From contig JAYKAV010000289.1 of the NCBI GenBank assembly GCA_035582835.1, forward strand, positions 585,520-649,519: a DNA stretch of 64,000 bases, read 5' to 3'. Below, piece after piece: positions 24,001-35,700 of this stretch. The position numbers were made by a program, and so were the translations under genes. The notes under the pieces were generated by a model. That model worked only from the letters and a program-made list of their open reading frames with translations. It was not told the origin of the DNA and did no database searches. This DNA is from Phoebastria nigripes. Taxonomy: Eukaryota; Chordata; Aves; Procellariiformes; Diomedeidae. How positions within the stretch are numbered: the first letter of the stretch is position 1; each line of letters opens with the position of its first letter.

Positions 24001-27000
24001 ATCTTTCGTTCCACTATCTGTAGACCAATGGCAAGAGCAAGGAGCCTTTGAAGCATCAGCCTTCAGATAATCTGGGAGCCAACTACACATTTTATCCTCT
24101 TCGGTGAAAATATCTTTTTGTCCTTTACTTGTACATAACATTGGTCATAACATTTGTAAATAAAGTTAGCCCATGCCTAGATCTCACAAGATCTTGGACA
24201 ACAAAAATTAATAACACACTCTGACAAGTGTAAGGAAATCCCAATGCAAAGCCTAGACAGCTTCCTCTGCAGAAAGCCACCTGTGACAAGCTGGAACAGA
24301 GAATTAGCCTTATCACAGTTTTTTATTTTTCAAGGTTTGTATCCCACCTTTACATAGAGAAAAAAATTCTCAAGGAAACCTAGTTACTGCAAAAAGGCTT
24401 ACGAGTATAGGAGAATCATAACGTGTTCAGTATTTAACAATTTATGAACCACTCCGCTTCCGTGGTTGTCTCGAAAAGGAAATTTACAGCATCAAGAGTT
24501 TACAGTATTTTAATATTGAATCTTTCTCCTGTAGAAATCCTCATGCATTTTTATAAGCCATTTTCAAGAAAACAGCTAGAGTGCCATAGAAAAGAATTCT
24601 TTTAAATTAGATGCTTTATAGGACTAATATCTAAAAACATTTCTGTGACATCTTATTTAACGGCCTCCTAACAAGCTNCCTTTGAAGACTACTACAGGAA
24701 GTTTTATGAAGGAGTGACAACCAAAGTTAAGAACAACTCTAGAGCCTCTACCTCACTTGTGGTGCGGATGAGTCCTGACACCAGCCCACAGATCTGGTTG
24801 CCACGATTACTGTATGCAGAAAGATCGATTCTTGGCAAGTCTTTGTGCCTATAATTGGGGTCAATCTGCTGGTTAAGCTGCAGCACTTCCTCCTGGATGG
24901 AATAAAGGCGACGCAATCTTTCCTGGCCCTCTTCCTTACGCAAACGCTCCAGCTCTTCCTGACGCTGCCTCTGCTGCTCTGCCTCACGCAGTTTTAGGTT
25001 TAATACCTGGGGAGAAAAAGACACAAGAGACACAAAATACTTAAATAGCTCCAGCTTTACAGGTCCTTCCTGGTCTGATGACTCTAGCTTTACAGGTCCT
25101 TCCTGCTCCTCCAACACAGGTGCCTTTACTGCATTTCCACAACAATGCAGCAGGTGTCTACGACAGCACCAGAAAATACATTCTCACTCCAGGGCTGCCA
25201 TGTAAATACAAACAAATCAATTGGTCTTTCCAGTTCCCAGTGACCGAGCAGCCACAGTCTTTTATGAAATACAACTCTTACAAGTCTCAGACCTTTGCTC
25301 TGTGTCGGTGTTCTTCCTTCAACTTCTCTTGCTGTCCCTGAGCCTCCTTTGAGCTACAATACACATAAAGACAGAAAAACTGTATTCAAGACATGTACAA
25401 GACAAAATACAAAGACACAGCAAGTTACTTTTAAAATAAGCCAGGCTAAAGGAACTTTAACTGTCACAAATACAGTCTTTTTCTAACCATTGAAACCTCA
25501 ACAATAGCCAGAGATCTACTTTAAAAGACAAACAGTAACAGGATAGTTAATGTAAGAAAAGCAGCAGGTGAGATTTTCAAGCACAAGTGACTAGCACAGA
25601 ATTGTCAGGCACAAGAATTAATCCTCACATTGATTAAACACTCTAATATTTTAAGGATACCAGAGCTCATCTCACCTCTTCTCCATTACTTCTTGCAAAT
25701 CTTGGAATTCCTGATGCTGCTTTAGCTCCTTCAGTTCATCAAAGCGCTTCAGTTGTTCACTTGCCAGGTCGTACACTGCCCTCACCATCTGCTCTTGCTG
25801 CTCCTGCCGTTGCCTTAGCCCCTCCTGCAGATTGCAGAGGGGCCACGAGCACCACAATGTAGTAATCACCGGAATTTGGACAGAAGAAAATACAGATTAA
25901 ATTGCCCAAAGTGGGCCAACATTTAGGATAACTTACTGTCCTGCTGCTTTTACCAGAGCNTTGTTACATCTGGTTATGTAGCTCTCCTGTGATTCACATA
26001 TACCCTCAACTTTTTTTTTTACCTTTCCTTTCAACCTATGCATCTCTTCAAACATCCGGATGCAGCCTTCAACTTCTGTAACTTTCGATGGCAGAACTGC
26101 TGGAAAGACTCCTTGATCCATTTCCACCAGACTAAGGTCATCATTTCCCTGTGTGGTCAGCATATAAACAAAATCAGTGACTGAGTATAGTATCAGCAAC
26201 TCATGGAGGAAACCGGGTAAATCAAGTCTCCTAAACTGCACATCATTTCTAGAGAAACAGACAAAGGCGTCAACCAATGCACAACTTTTTAGAGTAGTTA
26301 TACACCCCCAGTAGTGTAGCCTCACCATTTTGAGCATCCTCCAGCACCTATATATGAGGTTGGGATAATTACTTTTCCCAAGCACTAAAATTGGGAGCAG
26401 AGATACCAAGAGCCTACAGGACATTCACGAAGGCTAACCATCACCGAGAAAGGCTAGATAGACTCCCCACATTCTCTTAACCTTCAGGGAAAATGTTACA
26501 CTGGAAGAAGTCAAGACAGGTTTATACTTTGAATCATTCTTCAGGAGGAGCCTTCAGACTCTCCCTTATAACTTCTATCAGATCTTGCTGCTTCATTAAG
26601 ATGTTTTCCTCAGAATGTATTTCTTAAGTCTAAATGGGGCCAAGATGATGCAAAATTTTGCTGCTCAGTATCGTTGTTATGTGCTAAACGTTGTTATTGT
26701 TTAATGCATAGCGGACATTTGTTTTCTTTTCAGGTGCTTCATCAACTTCATTACCTCCACAACCCAACTGCTCACTGCCCAGCTTCCTACCCTTTTGCCT
26801 TGTAAAGGAGAGCCATAACACATCTAAGTCATTCAAAGGCTCCAGAGAGCCCAAGGGGGTTACCCACGGACTCTTACAACAGGCCTGACCCTACTCTGTG
26901 ACCTCATCCCTCCAAATGGATGAATCCCATGCTGCTCATCCATATAACCATGCAGCTCCAACTACATTTTCCTTAGTTACGGTGGAAAACGGAGTTTGCT

Positions 27001-28067
27001 TTTGGCCTGCTATCAAACATTATTCTATGAAAACCTTGTTAATGCCAATTTTATCGTCACCTGTTTTTCCTACAAAAAGTTGAAACTAGGCACGTTTTTC
27101 CACACAAATGAACAGAGCACAAACCAACCTTTACCCGACAATTTACGGCAGCAAGTTAGCACATTTTTTCTCCCAGCTGCTCACATATGGATTCTAATCA
27201 GAGAGCTACCTTTGTTTCACATGGCTCTGTAGATGAAAGTGGTGAAGAGCCCTGGTGGCTAGCAGACGCGATCCTCTCCAGAGAAGATGACTGGTTTGTG
27301 AGGGGCGCGGATTCTTTAGGCGCTGAAGGTCTGGAGGGTGCGATTTCTTGGGCTGATCGCCCAATCACTCTGTCTAGGACCCAGCCAGAATAAGGGGACA
27401 GCACAAGAGGAGACATGCATCCTTCCAAGATATCCTAGAGAGAAAACATCTTCCGTAAACGTGAAACGTACCAAGAAAGCAACGACATGTTAACAAACGC
27501 ACACTGAAAACATTCGCACAGGTCAGCAAGGGCCTTATAACCGCAGCTCAGTACCCCATCTACCCATTCCTTCTGCTGCCTTTTCAACACTTTCTCCGGG
27601 CTCCCCTACTTTTGCAGGACAGCAGGACCGCTGCACTGGAACCTTCTCCTGCAACACCTCCTCCTCCTCCTCTACACCATTTGGCCAGGACGAAGGAGCC
27701 AGGACCCGACCTGCTGCAAGGGGAGCGGAGGGGCCCAGCCGCTGACACGCCAGGAGGAGCGGGCAGCCAAGACACCACAAGGGCGGTTTATGTATCTCAA
27801 GCCCTAGGGCCTGTCAACGAGGCAAGGAGCCGATGCACCACCGCTGGGGCAGCGCTCGGAGGGACGAGTCGCGGATCCCCCCCTCAGCCGCCCACAGGAC
27901 ACACAGACCCCTGCGAGCAAAGCGGGAAGCCGCGGCGGGCTCCCGGCCGCCCGCCGGGGGTGAGCCCTCACCTCGTCCTGGAGCCAGTGGCGGCAGTAGC
28001 TCAGCCGGCCCTTGCTGGAGGAGCGCAGAGCCGCCAGAGTCTCCCAGCGGAGCTGCCTCGGCTCCAT
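18048..28067 (-). CDS. GLE1: GLE1 RNA export mediator, complete, 16 coding exons, 703 aa
   Basis: GLE1 sits on the cytoplasmic face of the nuclear pore and, with inositol hexakisphosphate, activates the DEAD-box ATPase DDX19 in mRNA export. Exons in order: 27972-28067, 27210-27434, 26023-26148, 25676-25824, 25293-25353, 24752-25006, 23739-23967, 23026-23141, 22755-22824, 22255-22397, 21200-21390, 20591-20720, 20144-20248, 19067-19149, 18831-18894, 18048-18116. They total 2112 bases with every phase closing (human protein 698 aa). The start at 28067 gives [17 protein letters not shown], matching the human N-terminus that binds Nup155. An in-frame upstream ATG at 28109 is less likely. Residues about 150-400 form a charged coiled coil ([18 protein letters not shown]). 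Residues about 400-690 form the GLE1 helical domain, with conserved [20 protein letters not shown] and [14 protein letters not shown]. The protein ends in SSFWRS. Confidence 0.96.
22831..22851. repeat. (AAAC)n tetranucleotide repeat in a GLE1 intron
   Basis: About five AAAC units lie a few bases upstream of the GLE1 exon at 22755-22824. On the transcribed strand this is a T-rich tract feeding the 3' splice site. Confidence 0.8.
25053..25105. repeat. Short tandem duplication, period 33 bases
   Basis: The 20-base unit AGCTTTACAGGTCCTTCCTG occurs at 25053-25072 and 25086-25105. It lies in the GLE1 intron just upstream of the acceptor of the exon at 24752-25006. Confidence 0.85.
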
Positions 28068-28420
28068 GGCGTCCCGCTCCCCCGCGCCCGGCAACGGGGT
28101 GACCCCCACCCCGCCCTTCCGCTTCCGGGGCGCCGCCGGCCGCTTCCCGCCCTGTGCCGAGCGGGCGGTGAGGGCGGTGGCTGCCCCCTGGCGGGCAGGC
28201 GGGGCCCTGCCCCTCCCCGCCGAGCTGCGGGACCGCGGGTTCGAGGCCCGCCCGGGGCACCTCCCGCGGGGCTGCGGCGAGGAAAGGGGCAGGGCCGTGA
28301 AACAGCGGCAGCTCCGCCGCTGGTCCCCTTACTGCCTGCGTTCTCCCGGAGGAGCCCCGGGAGGGAGGGCTGGAGGCCAGCCTGGGCTGCAGGGAGAGGC
28401 CACCATCCGTAGAACGTGGA
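27640..28420. promoter_or_regulatory. GLE1: CpG island promoter of GLE1
   Basis: The GC- and CpG-rich block spans GLE1 exon 1 and its upstream side. The 266-residue open frame on the plus strand (27612-28412) and several overlapping frames are composition artefacts rich in P, A, G and R. Confidence 0.8.
28116..28128 (-). promoter_or_regulatory. GLE1: Tandem ETS/GABP-type sites upstream of GLE1
   Basis: The minus strand reads CCGGAAGCGGAAG, two adjacent GGAA cores, about 50 bases upstream of the GLE1 start codon. Paired CCGGAAG sites close to the start are typical of TATA-less housekeeping promoters. Confidence 0.5.
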
Positions 28421-28549
28421 AAGGGTCTGGGGCATCATCACCAGCACCAACAGCCCGGGCCTGGGGTTGTTTTTCCAAAATAAGGGCCAGAAGACCCTCG
28501 ACACAGCACAATGAAGAGGAAACGCCCAACAGAACCAATTAAAACGTAG

Positions 28550-28555
28550 TTTATT
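28550..28555 (-). terminator. ODF2: ODF2 distal poly(A) signal (AATAAA)
   Basis: AATAAA on the minus strand, about 1.15 kb after the ODF2 stop, followed by T-rich sequence on that strand. A second AATAAA is at 28710-28715. Cleavage here would leave under 500 bases to the GLE1 start codon. Confidence 0.5.
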
Positions 28556-29709
28556 GTTTGTTTTACCATAGCACCCTTAGAATTTTTAAAGTGTTAAACA
28601 CACACACAACGACCAAAAAAGGATTAACTTAGAAAACCTTTATGACAAATACTGCCCAATGACCACAGCGCATGTAAACAGGATACAAAAGAGATAAAAA
28701 TAAAAAGTGTTTATTTTTGCCCCCATAAGAACCATTTACTGGAAAGAATAGGGCACCAGAGAGCACATGAGTTTTAAGGACTCAACACACCGAAGACCTC
28801 ATTTTCCAGGAGAACATGCAGGCTGGTTCGACAGAGAAGTTGAGTATCCGTAGCGACTCTTTAATTGGCTGAAGACCAAGTCAGTATTTCATGCGCACCC
28901 TGAACGCGCGTGGCATTCACACCAAGACCCCGACTGAAGCACCACTGAGGTTAAACCGCAATCTTTCCTTTGAATTCAGGTGGGTTTGGCTCAGTCCTGG
29001 GGATATTCAGGATCAGGAAATCCGGGCGAGAGGAGTAAAGCAACATTAGCATCACACTCAGAAAAAAAGGTGAGGAATTAAGAATCAAGTAAAAACAAAA
29101 AACCCAAAATCATTATTTCTGGTATAAAACTCTTCACAAACACGGTGGTTGTTCAGGTGATGGCCTCTTGTAAGTGTAGAGCCCAGGCACTTAAGTGACT
29201 TTCAGCTTCACGCTTCTGGTGAGTGGACCCTCTCCCACCATCCTATCATCCAATGTATCAATACAATGTTCAATACTTTAAAAAAAAAATAAAACAAGAA
29301 AACCCCACATGATCTCCCCAACAAAGAAACAGAATGAAAAAAGAAACATGAAAAGGAGAAGAGCTCTTATAAACATTAACATGCTCAACAAACCAGTAAC
29401 AGGTTTTAAGAGCTGAAACCATCAGGACCTTACAGGATGAAAAGGACCTTTTCCACCACATGCAAAACCATCCGGTTTTGGGGCACAGTTCATGGTGTAA
29501 CACCAACCTCCAACACCAAACCGGTATTGCCGATACCCTACACTTAGGTCGTATGCCTCCATCATTTTATTGTCTCATGCTGCAAGGAAAAGAGGAAAAC
29601 ATCTCCTGATAGCAACCCTGAAATGCCACCCTATTTTCTAAATAACATATGGCTTTGAAATAGGGCTCCTTTTGTGCTCAGAAGCAGAGGTGCAGGGAGA
29701 GCATCGTCC
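28556..29709 (-). other. ODF2: ODF2 3' UTR
   Basis: Sequence between the ODF2 stop codon and the distal AATAAA. I see no splice sites or coding potential that would assign it elsewhere. The boundary comes from the poly(A) signal position and is not observed. Confidence 0.5.
28710..28715 (-). terminator. ODF2: ODF2 proximal poly(A) signal candidate (AATAAA)
   Basis: Exact AATAAA on the minus strand about 1 kb after the ODF2 stop. It may provide a slightly shorter alternative 3' end than the site at 28550. Confidence 0.4.
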
Positions 29710-32700
29710 TCATGGAGAAGAACGAGAGCGGCTGGGGGAGCCCAGCAAGGCACTTTCTCCAAAAACGTTGGCATAGGAAGACTTGAGGAACTGGACGTAG
29801 TTTTGCATGCTGCGGTTGGTGCTCTCCGACTGCTCCAACCGATCCTTTAAATCCTGCAGGCGGCTTTCATACCGGCGCTCTGCCTACATAAAGAAGCACA
29901 AAACACAGGCTGAAAGACAGCAACATTCATCCTATTCACGTCAAACCTAAACTGTTCCCCAAAAGTGCTGAGGACAGCAAGCATGAGCACAGCAGTGGAT
30001 GACGTTACCATAGACAGTGCTATGATATTTATAATTTGTTCTGCTCATTTCCAACTCCATTCAGCAACCTGCTGATAAAAACAGGAGACAACACAGCTAA
30101 TCAGTTGGGCTTTTAAAACTGATTAGCTATAGTTACGGGGAATTAAACACACTCTTTTCTGAAAAGCAACTTGACCTGATCCATGTGCCAACCCAATTCC
30201 AAGTAAAACTCAAGTAAACAAGCAAGGTAAATAGGACATTATGAAAGATTCCCCTTCTTTCTTCTAGAAGAAATCCTTTCCTCTACAAGAGAAATTGCAT
30301 TCTCTCTCAGATAACCAAGCACAGTAAATGAAGTTGAAATCTGTCCATGATATCCGGTGCAAATCTCATTTGAACTTAAGAAAGGTCCGATTCTTTTCTT
30401 ATGCACACATAAGTTTAGAGCAAGTTCATTCAGATCGTTGCTGTAAGAAGCAAATGAGAGTCTGCATTCCTGAATTAGTGACATAACAGACATGTCTTAT
30501 CACACATCTCACACGGACACATATCACAACAGCATGTCACATTCAGACACAGCTCTGCACAACTTTTGCAGCAATCCATAGGACCTTGGTTTACGGACTC
30601 CAGTTGCTGCCAGGACACCGCCAGCACAGCAAGAGTATCCCTTGCAAGTCACTCACATCGTCTTTGCTCCGACGCAATTGGGTCAGCTCTGTTTTGTTCC
30701 TACTCAGCTGGGTCTCCAAATCCAACATCTTGGACTGGGCTGCCCTCTCTCGAGACGTTGCTCGTTCTCGAGTTTGTTCCACCTACGTGTAACAACAGAA
30801 CAACAACTTTGTTAAAGGGTGGCCTATGGAAGAATGATTTTTCCCTACCCCATTGCCCACAAAAGCCCTATGAAGTTTAATTGGACGCATTCTCATACAT
30901 AAGCAGCAGCTCAGCCTTGTGCTTTCCTCTCTTCTGTTGCAAACCAGAGTGCGGGGCTCAGTTTTTCAATGGCTTAAGTGCTGACAAACAGTACCAGCAC
31001 ATTTTATTATTTGTATTTCACTGAACACAATGATTTTCATGAGTTGGGTCATAGGCTGAGGAGGTATCTCCAGCATTCTTGCTGTCCCCCTTTTACAGTC
31101 TGGGTAGTTTTGGGAAAATTCACAAACACAAGAAATTACTTACTTGTCTTTTGGCATCCTCAATGGCCATCTCCAACTGACGTGCCAAGGAGCTACATTC
31201 ACGGGTCTTCTCCTCTAACCGCAGCTGACACTGGTGGATCGACTCCTCACGTTTTGCTATGACCTGAAGGAATTCTATGTTCTGGGCGCTCGTTGTCTCT
31301 AGTTTTCTAGGTTCAGACAATAAGGAAAGGAAACCTATTCATTTTAAATGGAGTGTGTTTCAGTCTGCCTTTTTTGTCATGTCCTGACTAGTCTGGGAAT
31401 AGATGCTATTCCCCCTTGAAAGGCAAGAGCCCCAAGAAACACTTCTCCATTTCTCAAATCAAAATTTCAAAGATTGAAGGACATACAGAGTATCCACATA
31501 CCTGCATTTTCCCAGACATTGTCACTAAAAGGAATTTATAAACATGGGCAAAAATATTGTAATATGTAGTAACCTCAAAATTGTCAGGCTAGATTGGACA
31601 AGGAGCTGGTTTATCTGCTGTGTAAGCCATCATCCTTTCTAACAACATTCAGAAAAGGTGCTGCAAAAACCTCTAACGCTCTCTCCAGTGGACAGCTACT
31701 GATTAGAGATCCTTGTGGGATAAGCAAATGCACAGAATCCTGGAGGCACGTAGGGGACTGCAACAAGACTGAAGCTGTTTCAATCCCCTGAAAAAACAAT
31801 GGGAAGAGGATGGAAATGGAAGGTTAAGAGAGCAAGAGAGCCTAGTATTTCTAACCTTTCTAGCTCCTCCACCTTCAAGGTGAGCTGCTTTTTCTCCTCC
31901 TGGGCAGACTGATACCTCTCTCTTGTCATCTCCATTTTGTCCCCCTGGAGCTCAATCTGAAAATTACAGTAAGTAATTACTTTACAGAATAGTCACTACA
32001 CACACACGACCAACCACCTAAAACATACGCAGCTCTCCAGAAGGAAACATGCTCAATTCATAATTTCTGGAGAGCCCCAGAAAAGGAACAGTGGATAGAA
32101 AAGCCAAGCACTAAACATCCATTTTGCTGGTGCTTCCAGTTAACGTTTGGAAAGGTATGAGCAAATTCTTCTGTACTGCAAATGAAAAGCCAGGTCCGTA
32201 AACACTTGCATGCAGAGCAGCCACCTGTAAGCACAGCAAAGCACACACATTAAAAGCAGCCATATACACGACAGCAGCCCACAAAGGCATTAGAGCCTGA
32301 AATACCAGGAAGGTTTATAATTCCAAGCCAATCAGAGTAAAGCAGTCAGACTGCGAGATCTTTTGCTGTGTCCTGAGGCATGGTTGTAGAAGTCATGCCT
32401 CTCTATAATTGTCCTGCAATACCTATGCAGTCCTTCTGGGGATAAAAAACAGGGACTNGGAAAACAACCTGAAATCAAGGTGAGAAAACAAGGTTGGGAC
32501 AGCACCATCAGCAGAAAACCACAGGAAGGAAAGCTGACATGATGATGAAAGTAACAGAACCGAGTGTTGGCATTAGCAAGTGTTGCCACTGCTGCTATTC
32601 AAGTCCCAATAAGGTTCTGCACCAAGGGATGAGAAACCTTTCCAATAGTAAGGAATGCTACTAGCTACGCCGCTAACTTCTTGCACAAAGACACGGCACA

Positions 32701-35700
32701 CACCTTTATTTTGCAGTGCACGTTTAATCTTTTCAAAAAGAGATGAGAACAGAGATGAAGTTTGAACCTTCCTGTGATTAGAAATTCATCTGGGTCTCAA
32801 GACTTGCGGATTGCAGTGCTGCACGTACTTTCTGCCAGTCCCTTACCTGCTGGTGAAGATCTGCAATCATGACAGACAGGTCCGCATTCTTCTTCTCATA
32901 ACTCTGAAGCTGGTCCTGACATTCTGCTAACTGTGTCTCTGTGATCTTTAGGATCTCGGGCAGCTTTTCCAGCTCAGCAAGGTGGCTCTGGAACTGCTTA
33001 CGTGCCTATAATCAAAGACGACAACATGAGGAACTTTCAAATGTTCATAAGGTCAAGACTAAAAGATGTCTCAACTTCTATGAAACTTTGTTAGCCTGCA
33101 ACCATGATGACACTGTGTGGATATTTGGCCAGTGTTGGAATTCAAAGCCTAAGCTCTTCTCCTACTCCAAAAGGCTTTCTCTTGGGATTTGGAGGTCCCT
33201 ATGAATGGAGTGAGAATGAGTGAGTATTTTGGATCGCGGGCTTCAGTTTTACTAGAAGTACAAGCTCTTTTTTGAGGACAGCTGTTCCACATCAGACAAT
33301 GGCGTAACCTACCTAGTCCGCTGTTCTAAACCTCTATTTCTGCAGCAAAAGACACACTAAGCAATTTAAATACCTCTGAAGAACGCCATATAGTCAAAAA
33401 GAAGCTGCTAAATGTTCAATAAATTTTGCAGAACAAACAAGTCCTGAGAAAAACGAATGGAAAAGGCAAACTCAAGATAAGCCTTTTATTTCCTATTCAC
33501 AGCCATTTTTCACTACGTTCAGAACATTAAGATCCATGAATGTCTACAACATATCAGTCTTCAGAGGAATAGTTACCAGTTCAATCTCCTTGTTCATTTC
33601 ATCCTTCAGTGTCTTGTTCTCTTTATCACACTTCTCCAGTTTTGCTGCCACGTCATCTGCTTCCATTTGGGTCTTCAACACCTGGACATTCAAAAAAACC
33701 CACATACTTTATCTGTTACATATAGTTTTCAACAAATGTGCAATGCTTTGGAGTACCTAAAACTGCTCAAGGATCAGCAACAAGTTTCTTGCCACACTAA
33801 CCACCACCCCAGAACTGTATTTGGAAGTGCACCTTCTGCTTCTGCCACCTGTATCATTTGGGCTTTCCATCAAATGTTCTCCCCTCTTGCCTTATCCTCC
33901 TACTACCACAATATCCAAAATCACTCCAAAAAAGCAGCCAAGGAACAGTACTTGCCACACGAAAAGGCAGAAGAAAGCATCTCACTATTTTCCTTTACCT
34001 TTTGAAAAGGAGCAGGGAAAAGTGAAATAATTAAAACCAGTCTTTTGTTTGCCATTAATCAAGATCTCTGCTGTGGGAGTCAGCTCTTCCTAAAGACCAA
34101 GGTATCACCACATAGTGAAGAAGCCAAGTCTTCCACACTTTGGCATACAGCACATGGCAGTCTGGATGCTGCCGTTTGAGAAAAAGTAAGGCTAATAGAG
34201 ACAAAAGAACCAAAACCATATGAAACTGCAGCATCCCTCCAAGAGCAAGCAAAGGGTTAAGGCATTACAGAATAAGCCACAACAGTGAAGGGAGACAACA
34301 TGTTTGTGCAAGGGCTGAAGGTTTTGAGAGATGCCTACCTGTGACTTGTAGGTTTCAATCAACCCTTCATAGTTCCTGACAGAGCTCTTGAGCTGCTCCA
34401 CTTCCACCTGCGCTTGGTTCAGCTTTTCCTCCATTGGGACCACGCTAGCCTGAAGAAAGAAAACATCTTCCATTGAGTGCTTGGAAGTAACTGCCACGCT
34501 AGCTAACATTGTCTAGACTAAGAAAAAAGACTTTTGTCAGTGTAAGTTGGCAAAACTTTCCAGACTTCAGTGGATTGCCAAATTTACACCAGCAGAACAC
34601 AGAGGTTTGTGATGGATGTGCAATCGTTCCATTTGCCTGAATGAGCTGTGCTACTTGGATTAGGGCCACTCCTTATTTGGATCAAAGCCTAGCTTTCCAA
34701 GAAGAAATTTATGTAGGTCACCTACAAGATCACCAGTGGTAAGAGACGACAGGAGAAATATGCCAGCCTTTTTTTCTATTCTGGAGGTTACCATTCACTC
34801 TGCATGAGCTACAGTCGTTTGTTCTCTGGNCAGCAGCATGAAGGTGTAAGGACAAGAGGTAAGATCCCAGCTGGAAGAAACAGTGCTTGGATTGCAGATA
34901 CTCCTAGTCAAAACGTGGAAGAAACCCAGTCCTCCCAGAACGTTCACTTTCTTTCCTTATGTCTCTTCCCAGCATACCTGCCCTATCATACTCAGGTTAT
35001 GGTAAAACTGGTTTGAAACTAAACAGCAGCAATGGGTGCANCTCAACTCTGTCCTCAGAGACCAAGCAACTTGTTCTAATTTCTCCTTTGTTTCCCTACC
35101 ACTTCAGCTTCAAACCCCTGGAATAACTGACCTTTAGCCTTTCGTTCTCCATTTTGAAAGAAGTGGTCTCTGTAGTCTGTCGATGCAATTTNTCNACCAA
35201 AGCTTCTCTGTCCTCCCGCATCTTGCCCTCCAGGATTGCCTGCTGTTCCAGCAAGTCTGCAACACGGCTGCCNTACAGAAAGAAAATTAATCCTTAAGCG
35301 ACAAGAAAGAATAAGACTTCTAACCCTTGAAAATTGCTTCAGAAACATGGCTTTTCCCTGTCCTTTTATCTTGCTCCTCCAGTCATGTATGCGCACCTAT
35401 CTGTTACACTGTTCTACCACCTCAATCTTCTTAGCCTGCTGGAAATTAACTTGAGTTGTCCCCTGGAGCTCAAATGCATTGCCTCCAAGATACACAGGAT
35501 AAAGAGGTACTTCTCTCGTCTCGTACCTACCTATTCTCTCCTGCAGCAGCAACTGTACTGCAGTGATACCAACACATTTATTTAGCTTCAAAACAAAATG
35601 GACACAAACTATGCTGCCTGTCTCTTCTAATCCCTTCCATTCAAGCATCTCAAACACATCTCAAAAGAAAGATAACCTTAATTCTTTCAAAGCATTACAA

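Noticed and set aside
28068..28109. Upstream in-frame ATG of GLE1 (MGVTPLPGAGERDA before MEPRQ)
   Set aside because: Human GLE1 starts at the position matching 28067, and the extra 14 residues show no conservation that I recall. Kept only as a possible alternative start.
27612..28412. 266-residue open frame on the plus strand
   Set aside because: It is antisense across GLE1 exon 1 in a CpG island. The product is a low-complexity P/A/G/R sequence with no family resemblance.
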